Below are positions 54,591 through 64,000 of a stretch of 64,000 nt of DNA, in pieces. The translations under genes were made by a program, and so were the position numbers. Below the pieces are notes generated by a model. It saw only the letters and a program-made list of their open reading frames with translations. It was not told the DNA's origin and did not search any database. Each line of letters starts with the position of its first letter. The stretch's first letter is position 1. Source of the DNA: Dryomyza anilis (taxonomy: Eukaryota; Arthropoda; Insecta; Diptera; Dryomyzidae); contig OX638135.1 in assembly GCA_951804985.1 (NCBI GenBank), positions 65,091,639 to 65,155,638 of the forward strand. The letters are read 5' to 3'.

Positions 54591-56492
54591 ATCATAGATT
54601 TAACAATCTTTTGTTTTGGAGTGATGAAGACATTGTTATCAAACAATGTCTGAGTTGAATCATTCATTGACCTCATGCCTATTTACTTTTTTTTTATTTT
54701 TTTGAAACGTTTAAAAAAACGTCTTTATATGGATTTTATATATATATGGTGAAACCAATATCGGATTGGGAAGGCTCCAAAAAATGTTTCCTTCCCAACG
54801 TCTGATAACTAATATTTAGTCTATAGATCAGAGCTCTCGATTTCATACGAGCATTTTCGAGTAGACCGGGTACCCGGACGCTCGAAAGCCCGCTTAATAC
54901 TCTGGTAGTTCAAATACCTAAAACCCGGGTATTAAATGTTCGAGCTAAACGGGAATTTAAAAAAACCCGTGTAGTTTGTTCGTTCGTTTGCTCGTTGTTT
55001 GCTACCGTTTGTTCGTTCGAGCGATCGTTCATTTGTTTCGACAAAAAGTGGTTTTGACCCCCCTTTTGGAGGTCATGGACCACCTACCATGGGACCATTC
55101 AATTTTCCACAATGTATGTTACCGATTTCTGCAATCAATTTTTTTCGGTCATATTATCACTTTCCGTCCACTTTTATGCCACACAAGTTTTCGACTACTA
55201 AATAGATTACTATTGATTACCTTTCCCTGTTTACATTTTTAATACAATTTTAACGTTTTTACGATAATTTATGTATTTGGATAGTTAACCAAAAAAAAGT
55301 GTTGATATTCAAAATAACAACAATAAAATTTAATAAATACAATTTTAGTGGAAAATATTCCTTGAGGTTGTATGTCTACGCTCCTTTATATGCTTCGAGA
55401 TATGATGATATAAAAAATCTAAAGAGTGGTCCCCTGTTACCGTTAAAAAAATTTTAACTGAATAACGACAGACCCCTATTATTTTTTTAGTAGAAGATCT
55501 TATGCAACACAATTAAAAAAGTACTAGTTAGAATATTATAGAGTAATTATGTTATTATAATACGAAAAAAAAGGACATAAGTATCCATCTTATAAACATA
55601 TTTCTTTGGTTTTTTTAATTGTTTACATGCACCAGCCAGTGCGATACGAAATTTAGTAGAAATAACTGCTTGAATATAAAATTATCAATCAATGAAGTTT
55701 TAAAAAACCATAACGATTAACAATTAATATATACATTTATCCATTTAATCGATTAATCGAAAATACTTTAAAATGAATTTTATAATACTTTTAAATGTAA
55801 AAAAGTATTAAGAAATATTTAAAAAATGTAAGCTTTATATTATAATATTCCTTTACTTTATTATTCAACTAAACATATATATTATTGTTCTCACATTTTC
55901 AGAAACAGATGCCTCGTTAGTTTTTGTAAGTGTTAGGTCCAGTTTTGAAGTCACATTTTCAAATAAACTTAATTTTAACTCGATGTAATGTCGTCTATAG
56001 TCAACATAAATAATTAAAATGTTATATTAGCGTATAACTAATTTTATATCTGTCAGTAATATTTACCGACATTTGATAAGGAATTAAAATGTGCTAAGGT
56101 TCCAAATTAAGTTTAAACTTGCACTGAAAAACTAGGCCTTAGTTACATTACACTTGTTCATAGAATTTAAACGAATGTTTTTATCTGTGTTTAAAATTAT
56201 ACCACAGTGCAGTTTTGTTTAATTTAGTTATTATTAGAAAATGTATATACAAAAAAATTATCGGACAATCGCTCATCGAGTTTGAGTAAAGTTGTGGTTT
56301 GTAAAACTACAATTCAAAAATTAAATTAAAAATATTCGAAATTAAAATATAATAATCAATACTAGTAAGTATGTGTATATGACTGTATATTATGTATGTG
56401 CGTGGGTAATACTGTATGTGCGAGTGTATGTATGCATGTATTACATATTTATATTTTAAGTTTGCTAATTTATAGACTAATGTCGAACCAGC
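54591..56492. other. AT-rich DNA downstream of unc-13
   Basis: No supported element. It includes a gttcgttcgttt-like tract (54975-55040). The part next to 56492 would contain the unc-13 3' untranslated region. Confidence 0.4.
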
Positions 56493-56654
56493 TCACGTCC
56501 CAACCATTGGCTCCTGACGTATCTCAGATTTTAGTTTAACAAATTCTTTTGCCACTTCATCGTTATTACGTTGTGATAGTATACGCAATATAGTCCATCC
56601 GGTCTCGTCCATTTGTATGCGTTTCTGCAAGGGTAGCCAGCATGCGCACGAACC
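56493..56654 (-). CDS. unc-13: unc-13 (Munc13), last coding exon
   Basis: This exon encodes the last 53 residues and stop TGA (56493-56495). It begins in phase 0 after acceptor ttgtag: [38 protein letters not shown] and [10 protein letters not shown]. This is the nearly invariant C-terminus of UNC13 proteins, the end of the C-terminal C2 domain plus tail. UNC13 primes synaptic vesicles by opening syntaxin at presynaptic active zones. Frame and splice sites are intact, so this is a live host gene rather than a relic. The short intron to the next exon is 70 bp. Confidence 0.97.
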   Translation of the reverse strand, partial: GSCACWLPLQKRIQMDETGWTILRILSQRNNDEVAKEFVKLKSEIRQEPMVGT

Positions 56655-56724
56655 CTACAATCAGTAATAATAAAATAGCAGCAGTGTTATAAAAAGCGTG
56701 TCATATATAGTCAAATAAATTAAC

Positions 56725-56851
56725 CTTTTCAACAATATCTTTTAATTGTATGACCGCAACGCCAACTAATCGATCCTCGCGCGCAAAGCAATAGTCTTTG
56801 ACACAGATGTGTAATTCGAAAAAATCCATTTGTTCATCATTACCAATTGTA
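56725..56851 (-). CDS. unc-13: unc-13 (Munc13), penultimate coding exon
   Basis: A 127-bp exon bounded by acceptor ttttattccag and donor GTTAAT. It reads TIGNDEQMDFFELHICVKDY and CFAREDRLVGVAVIQLKDIV with EK at the end, the classic UNC13 C-terminal C2 signature (ICVKDYCFAREDR). It splices in frame to 56654. Upstream exons are not found between here and 64000, so the next intron is longer than 7 kb and is filled with repeats, or the exons lie outside. Confidence 0.97.
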
Positions 56852-57728
56852 CTGGAATAAAAGAATTGAATAAGTTATCGCAATATACAAAATTGTCTTT
56901 CAACGCACACACAAATTTCCAATGGTGATAATTATAAAAAATTAGGGCTAAATTAACAAGTGATGATCATTTCGAAGAACAAGATAAGAAATGGATATTT
57001 CGCTATTGCTCCATTGTTCTGTCACAATTAGTTTTGATATTGCACTAGCAATATCATTCTTGTCCTTGCTGCAAAATTTAACTTTTAAATTTTTAAGTAT
57101 GACAATTAGCTTAAACAAATAGCTTAAATTGTATATTAATTATGAAAGCGAATAGAAATTGAACACGTGTGATTTGTTTTTGCTTTTTTTGAACACATGT
57201 GTATCAGTGAATCGAATTAAAGAACTGAAACACTCAAACACATCATCAGAGCTCAAGATCGAGTTTTCGCGGAAATAAAACAAACAAAATTCGTGACTGT
57301 TCCCAGCGGTCCAAGAATGAAGCGCTCATAAAATATAACAAGTAATAAACAAATCATCTTCATTTTATCAAATAGCAAATAGCTAAAAATCCAGTGTCAT
57401 AACAGCATAAAGCTGCATTTAGATGCATTCAACAGAAACCCAATGGAAACCTCCAATTCAGCACTTACCCGCACTTCCAAAATTACCCGCTTTTTTACCT
57501 AATTGAAATGTATTACCCACTGCTATTTTTTTACCCTTTACAAAATATTAGCAATACTGTTTTTGCACAATTTAATTTCAGTCATTAAAAATAAATGAAA
57601 TTATTTTTTAAATGAAGTAAATACTATCAATATGTATTTTCAGAGTAAAAGAATGAAAGTTTATGATCTTTTAATGAAGTCAAAATATTTATTAAGTATT
57701 GGTTTTTAAAACTATTTTTACTTTTAAG
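56852..57728 (-). other. unc-13 intron, with dispersed repeats
   Basis: Contains a CTTGTCCTTGC-type repeat segment (56960-57180, sharing attaattatgaaa[ag]cga with 41880-41925) and repeat H (57440-57728), also present at 61330-61730. Confidence 0.55.
57440..57728 (+). repeat. Repeat H, copy 1 (interrupted by family A element)
   Basis: acccgc[at]ctta, ttttttacc, aatttcagtcattaaa, aaatgaaattattttt and aaatacta strings match 61370-61610 in order. It ends at the ATAT next to the family A insertion; related sequence (taccctaaaggat...aacagtt) resumes at about 60410. Confidence 0.65.
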
Positions 57729-58089
57729 ATATTGTTACGAAAAGAGGTAAGTTGGCACTGTGCAAGCATTCAACAATAATAAATGAGACGCATGACAATT
57801 CAGCGCCCTATGCAATGTGTTAGAAAGAGACGGAAGATCATTCAGCGTACTGAGCAATGTGCGATAAAGAGATGGAAGATCAGCACATTAAAACACGTGA
57901 GTGCGAATGAGATGCCAATAGCATGCGTCATTCACGAAACGAGTAGAAGGTTCTCGAAACAAGTCTAAGCTTTTCGAAACGTGTCGAACTGATGCATACC
58001 GTATATAAGGGAGCAGCATCTGAGGTACAGCACTTCAGTAGTGATTGTAAAGTGGTTAAGTTAAATTGTGGACATGCAGCAGTTGTTGT

Positions 58090-59232
58090 AAACTGCTGGT
58101 ACGAAAGTAGAGCTGCAAAAGCGCTTAATGGAGGAATGTCAGTGCCAAAGCATTAATCTCATAGAGCACGAATTTGAAGTAGAAGTTGCAGCACCATCGT
58201 CGAAAAATCTGGATACTGAGCAAAAAGTACAATCCCAAAGTTTTGATATGAGCCAGTTGCTCGGAGCCATACAACAACAGCTTCTAGAAAATTCGAACCG
58301 GATTGAAGAAAAACTTAAAACAGAATTTCAAGAAAATTCCAGCAAAATGGAAAATTCCAATCAGCTCAAATTAGACATGAAGCAAGAACTTCTAGAAAAT
58401 TCAAAACAATTTCTAGAGAATTCCAACAAACATCAAATAATAATGGAGGAAAAGGTGCAGGAACATTCGAGAAAATTCAAAAGGACTTCGATATATTGCT
58501 GTTAAATGGACCCACACAGCATTTTGTTAGTGGTACGAGGCTAAAGTCGCCGATTTACGATGGAACGACAGCGTTCAACATTTTTAAGCTGCCATTTGAG
58601 ACCACGGCTGTAAGTAATCGTTGGAACAATGATGACAGCGTAGCTGCGCTTATTGTGGCCCTAAAAGGATGCGCAGCCGAAGTATTGCAGCCAGTTCCAG
58701 AAAGCGATAGAAACAGTTACACAGCGGTTATGTCTGCACTGCAACGAAAATACGGCAGTGATCACATGAAGCAAATCTACAGAATGGAACTAAAGGGCCG
58801 AATGCATATTCAACGAGTGATTTCATATAAATGTGCAAGATAAATGCGTTCGTTGATGGGATACGTGATCCTGAGACAAAACGGGCAGCAATGACCATGC
58901 CGAAGGTGACATTTATGGAAACGGTCACGACAGCGCTTACGAAGGAGATAGCATCTACATTGTGCCGACCAGCGATGGAGAAACGTGTACTAGATGAGAA
59001 GAGAGAAAATTTATGTCAAGAAGTAAGTAGAGCGTCCAAAGCTAGCGTTAAATCCGAACACTATGCTGCCAACGGAAACACACAATTGAAAGGTAAATGC
59101 TACAATTGCGGAAAATATGGGCATATGGCACGTGACTGTCGTGAAAAACGTAAATGTGTCATTGTGCAACCACTTAAGGGATACAGACCAGAAAAGATAT
59201 CTGAAGATACCCTAAATTACACCAGGGGATAA
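58090..59232 (+). pseudogene. Family A gag
   Basis: It starts within the SAP helix (tgctggtacgaaagtagagc). A frame at 58128-58505 has SQSFDMSQLLGAIQQQLLEN and a long Glu/Asn/Gln coiled coil. 58496-58843 has RLKSPIYDGTTAFNIFKLPF and SALQRKYGSDHMKQIYRMEL. 58831-59232 has MCKINAFVDGIRDPETKRAA and the zinc knuckle CYNCGKYGHMARDC (CX2CX4HX4C, intact). Two frame changes (about 58500 and 58820). Best-preserved gag of the family in this window. Confidence 0.85.
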
Positions 59233-59770
59233 CATGGAAATTCAGGCACTGTGTTGGCACGAGTGTGTAAAATGGAATCCAGACGAAAAGACGAACATAA
59301 TTCACATTCGTTCGTTAAATGTCATGGCAGATGATCAATGGACTCTAGAGCAAATACGAAATGATCAAAAGAAGGACCCCGACATCGCAAAAATTAGGAC
59401 GTTCAAGAAACAACAAAAAAAAGCCATTATGGAAAGAGTTAGCATCTAACAGTCCAATAAACAGGGCTGATTGGGCGGAGTGGCAAAGCCTGGAGATACA
59501 AAAAGGTCGTTTGTACCGTGTGTGGGAAACTGAAAATGGCAGATCTGCACGAAATTTAATGGTTGTTCCCAAGTCAAAAAAATAGCGATAGTACTGAAAT
59601 GCCATTGTGGATCCAATGGATGTCACTTGAGCATTAATAAAACGATTGAAGAAGTCAGAAAACATTTCTATTGGGTCGGATATCAGAAGTCAGTCGCCTA
59701 TTAGATTCACAGATGTAAGCAATGTGTATCCGCAAAAAGAAAACCCGTCAGAAGTTGAGGTAAGATAAAT
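59233..59770 (+). pseudogene. Family A RNase H-integrase linker and zinc domain
   Basis: Directly after gag: RSLNVMADDQWTLEQIRNDQ, KELASNSPINRADW, then HCGSNGCHLSINKTIEEVRK, HFYWVGYQKSV and CKQC. A stop (tattag) precedes the cysteines. Same gag-to-linker junction as in the other family A copies. Confidence 0.8.
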
Positions 59771-60129
59771 CAATACAACGTAGGAGCACATTGCGAACGT
59801 ACTGCAATGGATGGGCAAAAGCCGATTCCAAAAAGTGTTGTGCGTAAGAAGAAAAATGAAGACCGAGACGAGTTGCATCAGTCCTTAAGTCAGAGGATAC
59901 AAATTCCAAGTAGTAAGATAAACTCCAGATCCGAATTGAAAGCAAACTCTGAGGGATTTAAGGAAAGAGATCTGGTTATGCTTTGTAGCCCGCCACGAGT
60001 GAAATTGATAAATCCAAAATTACACACCGTGAAAGACCGTACAGGATAATTAAATGGATAAATGACATTGTGTATCGGATTCAGAATACTACAGGCGTCA
60101 GACGAAAAATGAAAGTAGTACATTTAGAA
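59771..60129 (+). pseudogene. Family A integrase C-terminus
   Basis: PKSVVRKKKNEDRDELHQSL, ELKANSEGFKERDLVMLCSP, RVKLINPKLH and, in another frame, INDIVYRIQNTTGVRRKMKV with VVHLE. Then the reading joins LTR U5 near 60130, so the polypurine tract and 3' U3 are deleted. Confidence 0.75.
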
Positions 60130-60264
60130 ATGTTGATTTATTAAAGTGAATTAATAAAGTTAATTGTTATAATTTAAACCAAACATAAGATTGTTTTTAT
60201 TTTGTACACAATCCAAAGATACGAACTTGTAGAACAGTTTTTCGTAGACTGAATTGTCGTAACA

Positions 60265-61321
60265 ATATTATCTTAACGTGTTCAAGGTCCAGTCGCTACA
60301 AATTGCGTGTTTTGTACCAACAAATAAAACAACAAACAATTGGCAAAATGCATTCTGTGATAGATCGTACAGCTGTTTCGAAGTAGTTGTTGCGTACAGC
60401 AATTTGCTTTACCCTAAAGGATGTTTTCAACAGTTTCAATATGTTGTCATTTAAAAACATATTAAAGAGTCTGTCATAGATAATAAAATTGATTGTTATA
60501 GTAAATTTATATCAAATATAAGGAAACCTGTGGTAAAGTGGGACATGGAGTGATGGGGGAAATTGTAATTTTTGGCAATGATTTTGCACATAGAAAAATA
60601 AAAACAATTCTCAAATGCTTCTTAATCTGGCATCAACTTTTTCATTCATGGTTGTTATTAAATTTATAAATTTTTATTGCATTTCGAAAACAATTAAAAA
60701 AAATGTTTTTGCTACCAAAAAATAAGAATTTTTGTCGTTTTTAGGTATGGTTAAATCTATCGGATGTTGTATATGTTTTGAAATACAAACGAGTTTTGCA
60801 AATAATTTAACACTGCTTAAATGGTGTAAAGTTATAATAAAATTATAATAATAACAAGTAGGAAACACTTTCTGGAGTATAGTGGGAAACGTTATTTAAG
60901 AATTGTTTCTTATAATTTTAGTGAAAATATTTTGTTAAATGAATTATTGATTTAGTCAAGACAAATTTCAATCTTGACGACCAGCAACTACACTTGTCTC
61001 TATTGTATCTCAGAATATTCTGACTAATTCTGACAATTTTTTCGTATTTTTTTAACATAACTACTGAGATATTTATAAATTTAACCTTTTGTCTTCTTAT
61101 TTTCCGAAATTGAGGTGTTTTGAAAAATCGCTCAAAATTCATTTAAAAAAGATATTTTAAAATTGATGTTTAAAACTATGCCCTTTAAGCTTCTTCTGCA
61201 AGATTTGAAAAGGGTTATTCTAACCTAAGAAGATGATAATTGAAATATTACATAAAAAACTATTTCATATGTTTTACCAGAATTACCCAATTGAAAAAAA
61301 ATAACCCACTCTTTCCCAACA
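60265..61321. other. AT-rich intronic DNA with dispersed repeats
   Basis: 60410-60510 belongs to repeat H; 60532-60690 matches 37310-37480. No coding seen. Confidence 0.5.
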
Positions 61322-61329
61322 CTGTTAGT

Positions 61330-61730
61330 GATGCATTTAGCGGGTATATAGGGTAGATTTGTACCCAATGGAAAACTCCAAACCCGCACTTACTCGCTTT
61401 TTTCCAATGGAAATGTATTACCCTATAAAAAAATGCCAGCTATAATGTTTTCGCACAACTTAATTTCAGTCATTAAACTCAAATGAAATTATTTTGAAGT
61501 TCTTTTTTAAACGAAGTAAAATACTAAAAATGTGTATTTTAAGAGTGAAGGAACGAAATTCCATCAAATTTTAAAGCAGTCTAAATATATATTTTATTTA
61601 TTTTTAAAAACTTTATTTAACCTAAAGGATTTTCTCAACAGTGACAATATGTTGACATTTAAAAACATATATTGAAGAATCTGTCATAGATAATAAAATT
61701 GATTGTTATAGCAATTTTATTTAAAATATT
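61330..61730 (+). repeat. Repeat H, copy 2 (uninterrupted)
   Basis: Matches 57440-57728 followed by 60410-60510 (taacctaaaggat[gt]tt, atatgttg[at]catttaaaaacat, ctgtcatagataataaaatt). It gives the empty-site version of the family A insertion at 57733, although a further ~140 bp (60270-60410) is also absent here. Confidence 0.7.
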
Positions 61731-61969
61731 ATTGATACATTTTGGGTAAAAAAATTAGGGACAGCATTAATTATAACAATAATTTTTTATTTTAAATTGA
61801 GAACCTTGAATCAACTCTTGCATTTTCCGGAATGATTCCCTCAATTTGCCTCCTGCCAAACTGTTTGGTTCCGATTTAGAACACAGAATGGCGATCACTT
61901 CCGTTTGTTCCTGAATTAAATAATATCAAACATTTGTCTTTTATTGATTTTTGGACTTACATCTCAGCA

Positions 61970-62240
61970 AGAACACAGTCGGTCATTTTATTGATCATTT
62001 TAGGGGTAGCAATGATCAAAGTTTCGATCATAATTTCGGTCACATGTTGAACAGCGTCAAACATGTGCATCCCTGTCTTACGCACGTTTACATAGCTTTT
62101 TCTTAGATGTATATGTGAGTAGTAAACATTTTACATTTGTGTTGAAGTTTCGGTCAGCAGTATCTTGCTGGGATAATTTAAGTGACAGATTCTAATGGCA
62201 TATTTCATTTCATATCCGAATCTAAAAATAATACTTAGTT
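61970..62240 (+). repeat. Dispersed repeat shared with the 29.6-32.3 kb duplication
   Basis: agaacacagtcg[gt]tcatttt, attgatcatttta+ggggtagcaatgatcaaagt and cttacgcacgtttaca match 29588-29940 and 32471-32820 in order, with moderate divergence. Confidence 0.8.
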
Positions 62241-63734
62241 CCGTATTTGTTTTACCACACTTAACTGGTGAGAGAATTATTTCGTCAAAATGGTAAACAT
62301 AAAAAAAGAAGAAGTATACTCCCTAGTTTAACATGCACTAAGAAAACAAGATGTTTATAAAAGTCTTGCGGCAACTATCTGTTTGAATTTACGCATTGTA
62401 GAAAATATTCAAACATCCTATAAGTTGAAACAAACTTGCAACAAAACTCTTAGTATTATTGAAATATGACATATATGCAGATATTTACGAGATGTTTGCC
62501 ACAACAGCAATGAAAATTGAGATATTTACAGATGACTGATAGCAAACATCCTGAGTTCTTGGGCATTTGCAACAAAACTGTTGTCTTATTTTGACTATTA
62601 TGTGACTACTATAAAAAAGGAAAATAACGTACCAAAGGTGTAAGAAAGTGTCAACTCAAATATTACATTTTAAGGGTAAAAGTGAAAATAAAATTTCCTG
62701 GTATTGAAATTTTCAACAATTCATGGAAACAGAATCGCCGGATGGACTTGGTTCTTCCGCGAAGAAATCTGAAGTCGTTGTACACTTTTACCTTCAAAGG
62801 ATTTATATAGACGATGGCGATTTATTCCAGGATACTGTTTTAATTCTAAAATAAAAACAAATATATTTGATTCATTTTATTTTAATCCAATAAAAATTAC
62901 TCCGCAAATTATAATGGGATACCTTTTCCAAATATTTCTCAACTATCTTCCTATTTGTAAAATGTTTAATTGATGGTACGTAATCGTAAATTTAAAAGAT
63001 GGTTGCTACCAATATTTATCGTATTTGACGGATGTTAGAGAGATGGTTGTCTCAAAGAAAATCTAAATAATTTGTAAATAACTTGATATTTAGGGCTGTG
63101 ATATTTCTGGTAATCTTCTTTATTTTCTTAGTGTGATCTTTAATAATAGTCTTACCGGAATTCCTTCGTTCTGAAGGAACATATTTCGTAAAATGGGAAG
63201 CAAACCAAAATATACATAGTTTTAATGAGCCTAATACCCTGTTTAACGAAGATCAGTTAAATACCATTTAATACAGAAAATGTATTCTTTTAGACTGGGG
63301 TAAAGTGAAAAACATTTTCACCTGCCGTCAAAAAATACATTAATATATTTTTAAAATTCTTCAAATGGGACTATGTAATAGAGTAATTTTTATTAACAGA
63401 CTTTTTGGACATTTTTTTTTTCAAAACCGCTAATTTTTGGACCTCTTGAACAATCCTGGGGTAATGTGGGAAATGTTAAAATAAGAGATTATTTCTGTAT
63501 TATTTTATGTATATTTACAACATAAACAGTATAAATACATTCAGAATATATAAAACATATAAATTTAATGAAAAGTAGTGAATATTAATAATTACACGGT
63601 GCGACAACAAAAATATACAGAAACTCCGACATATATTTTTGGATAGGTATCGAAAATCAATGAATATCCTCATTTACAGAATGTCTATATCACTTCGAGT
63701 TTTTTTTAATTTGCTCTTCTGTGTGCAAATTCGC
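62241..63734. other. AT-rich DNA with one short frame
   Basis: A 43-codon plus-strand frame at 62724-62855 (METESPDGLGSSAKKSEVVV and so on) has a protein-like composition but no recognised family. Otherwise nothing. Confidence 0.3.
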
Positions 63735-64000
63735 ATTTTCCTACATTGAGTTACTTATGTAATTAAAACTCAACACTCACGTAAGTCTTTTTAAAACTGT
63801 AAAACTTTAGAAAAAAGCCAACATATTTGGCTTACTAAAACTTTTTAATATATTCAAATAGATTTGAATATACCTATTTTCATAAATTAAAAAGTTTTGG
63901 TAAGCTTAATGTGTTGGTTCTTTAAAAAGTTATACAGTCTTGAAATACCTTTCGTAGAAGCTGAGTTTTAATTACATAAGTAAGTTAAGGTACGAAAAAT
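63735..64000. mobile_element. Foldback/MITE-like inverted repeat running off the window
   Basis: Left arm 63735-63855 and right arm about 63885-64000 are reverse complements over ~105 bases with some mismatches (ttacttatgtaattaaaact, gccaacat, actaaaactttttaat on one side; their complements on the other). The spacer is ~30-40 bp. The right arm reaches the last base, so the true end lies outside. Confidence 0.8.

Larger units (their letters stand above)
57733..60264 (+). mobile_element. Family A LTR element, internally deleted, plus strand
   Basis: Exact ends TGTTACG (57733) and CGTAACA (60264), flanked by ATAT (57729-57732 and 60265-60268). The left LTR stops at about 58090 inside R/U5 and joins gag SAP sequence; the right LTR is only its last ~135 bp (60130-60264). 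The two pieces together make nearly one LTR. The body has gag, integrase zinc domain and integrase C-terminus but lacks protease, RT, RNase H and the integrase core. Confidence 0.9.

Noticed and set aside
54976..55242. 88-residue hydrophobic frame as membrane protein
   Set aside because: It arises from a gttcgttcgttt tract and AT-rich DNA; no conserved features.

Overview
The window is AT-rich, intron-bearing, transposon-dominated nuclear DNA of a higher fly (Diptera, Brachycera); the species cannot be named from sequence. Evidence for a fly is the set of repeats (Ty3/Gypsy, BEL/Pao, Jockey-type and RTE-type LINEs, mini-me elements with the TA/GTCY microsatellite core, PIF/Harbinger remnants, a tRNA-derived SINE) and one confidently recognised host gene: the last two coding exons of unc-13 on the minus strand (56493-56654 and 56725-56851). 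In Drosophila unc-13 lies on the small, repeat-rich fourth chromosome (Muller F), so the density of nested repeats here suggests an F-element or otherwise heterochromatin-like region. Less certain host relics are an ABCF3-like fragment (35.2-36.1 kb), a MICOS Mic26-27-like fragment present twice in a tandem duplication (30.4-31.2 and 33.2-33.7 kb) and an unidentified gene-like fragment (51.7-52.3 kb).

Layout. 0-15 kb is a nest: an old LTR element (called family A here; tRNA-Leu primer site, SAP-domain gag) is split by a decayed PIF/Harbinger transposon, whose Myb-like exon is split by a 9.75 kb Ty3/Gypsy element (1336-11083, minus, 4-bp target duplication CGTT), which carries a mini-me element. 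16-28.7 kb is a second nest: a BEL/Pao element inside the LTR of another LTR family (family D), a Jockey-type LINE on the minus strand, then a small family D element with a 24-bp coding repeat. 29.5-35.1 kb is a direct tandem duplication of about 2.8 kb whose first copy received a SINE afterwards. 37.5-40.4 kb is an RTE-type LINE with an 8-bp target duplication. 42.5-51.4 kb holds family A copies, a CR1/Jockey-like LINE and a mini-me. 51.4-57.7 kb contains MITE-like elements and the unc-13 exons; 57.7-60.3 kb is another family A copy; the remainder is AT-rich with dispersed repeats and an inverted repeat that runs off the window end.

No coherent new biochemical system is visible: almost everything is a mobile element or its debris. 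The more unusual points are (i) family A copies at separate loci that share the same loss of protease-RT-RNase H and insert at ATAT, suggesting a deletion derivative that moved in trans; (ii) a Gypsy element with almost identical LTRs but several breaks in its gag-pol frame; (iii) a small LTR element in which a 24-bp array coding an 8-residue repeat joins gag zinc knuckles to an RNase H start; (iv) a perfect 30-bp hairpin in the 3' region of the Jockey-type LINE; and (v) the dated duplication/SINE event.

All family names are from motif recognition by eye; no database search was possible.
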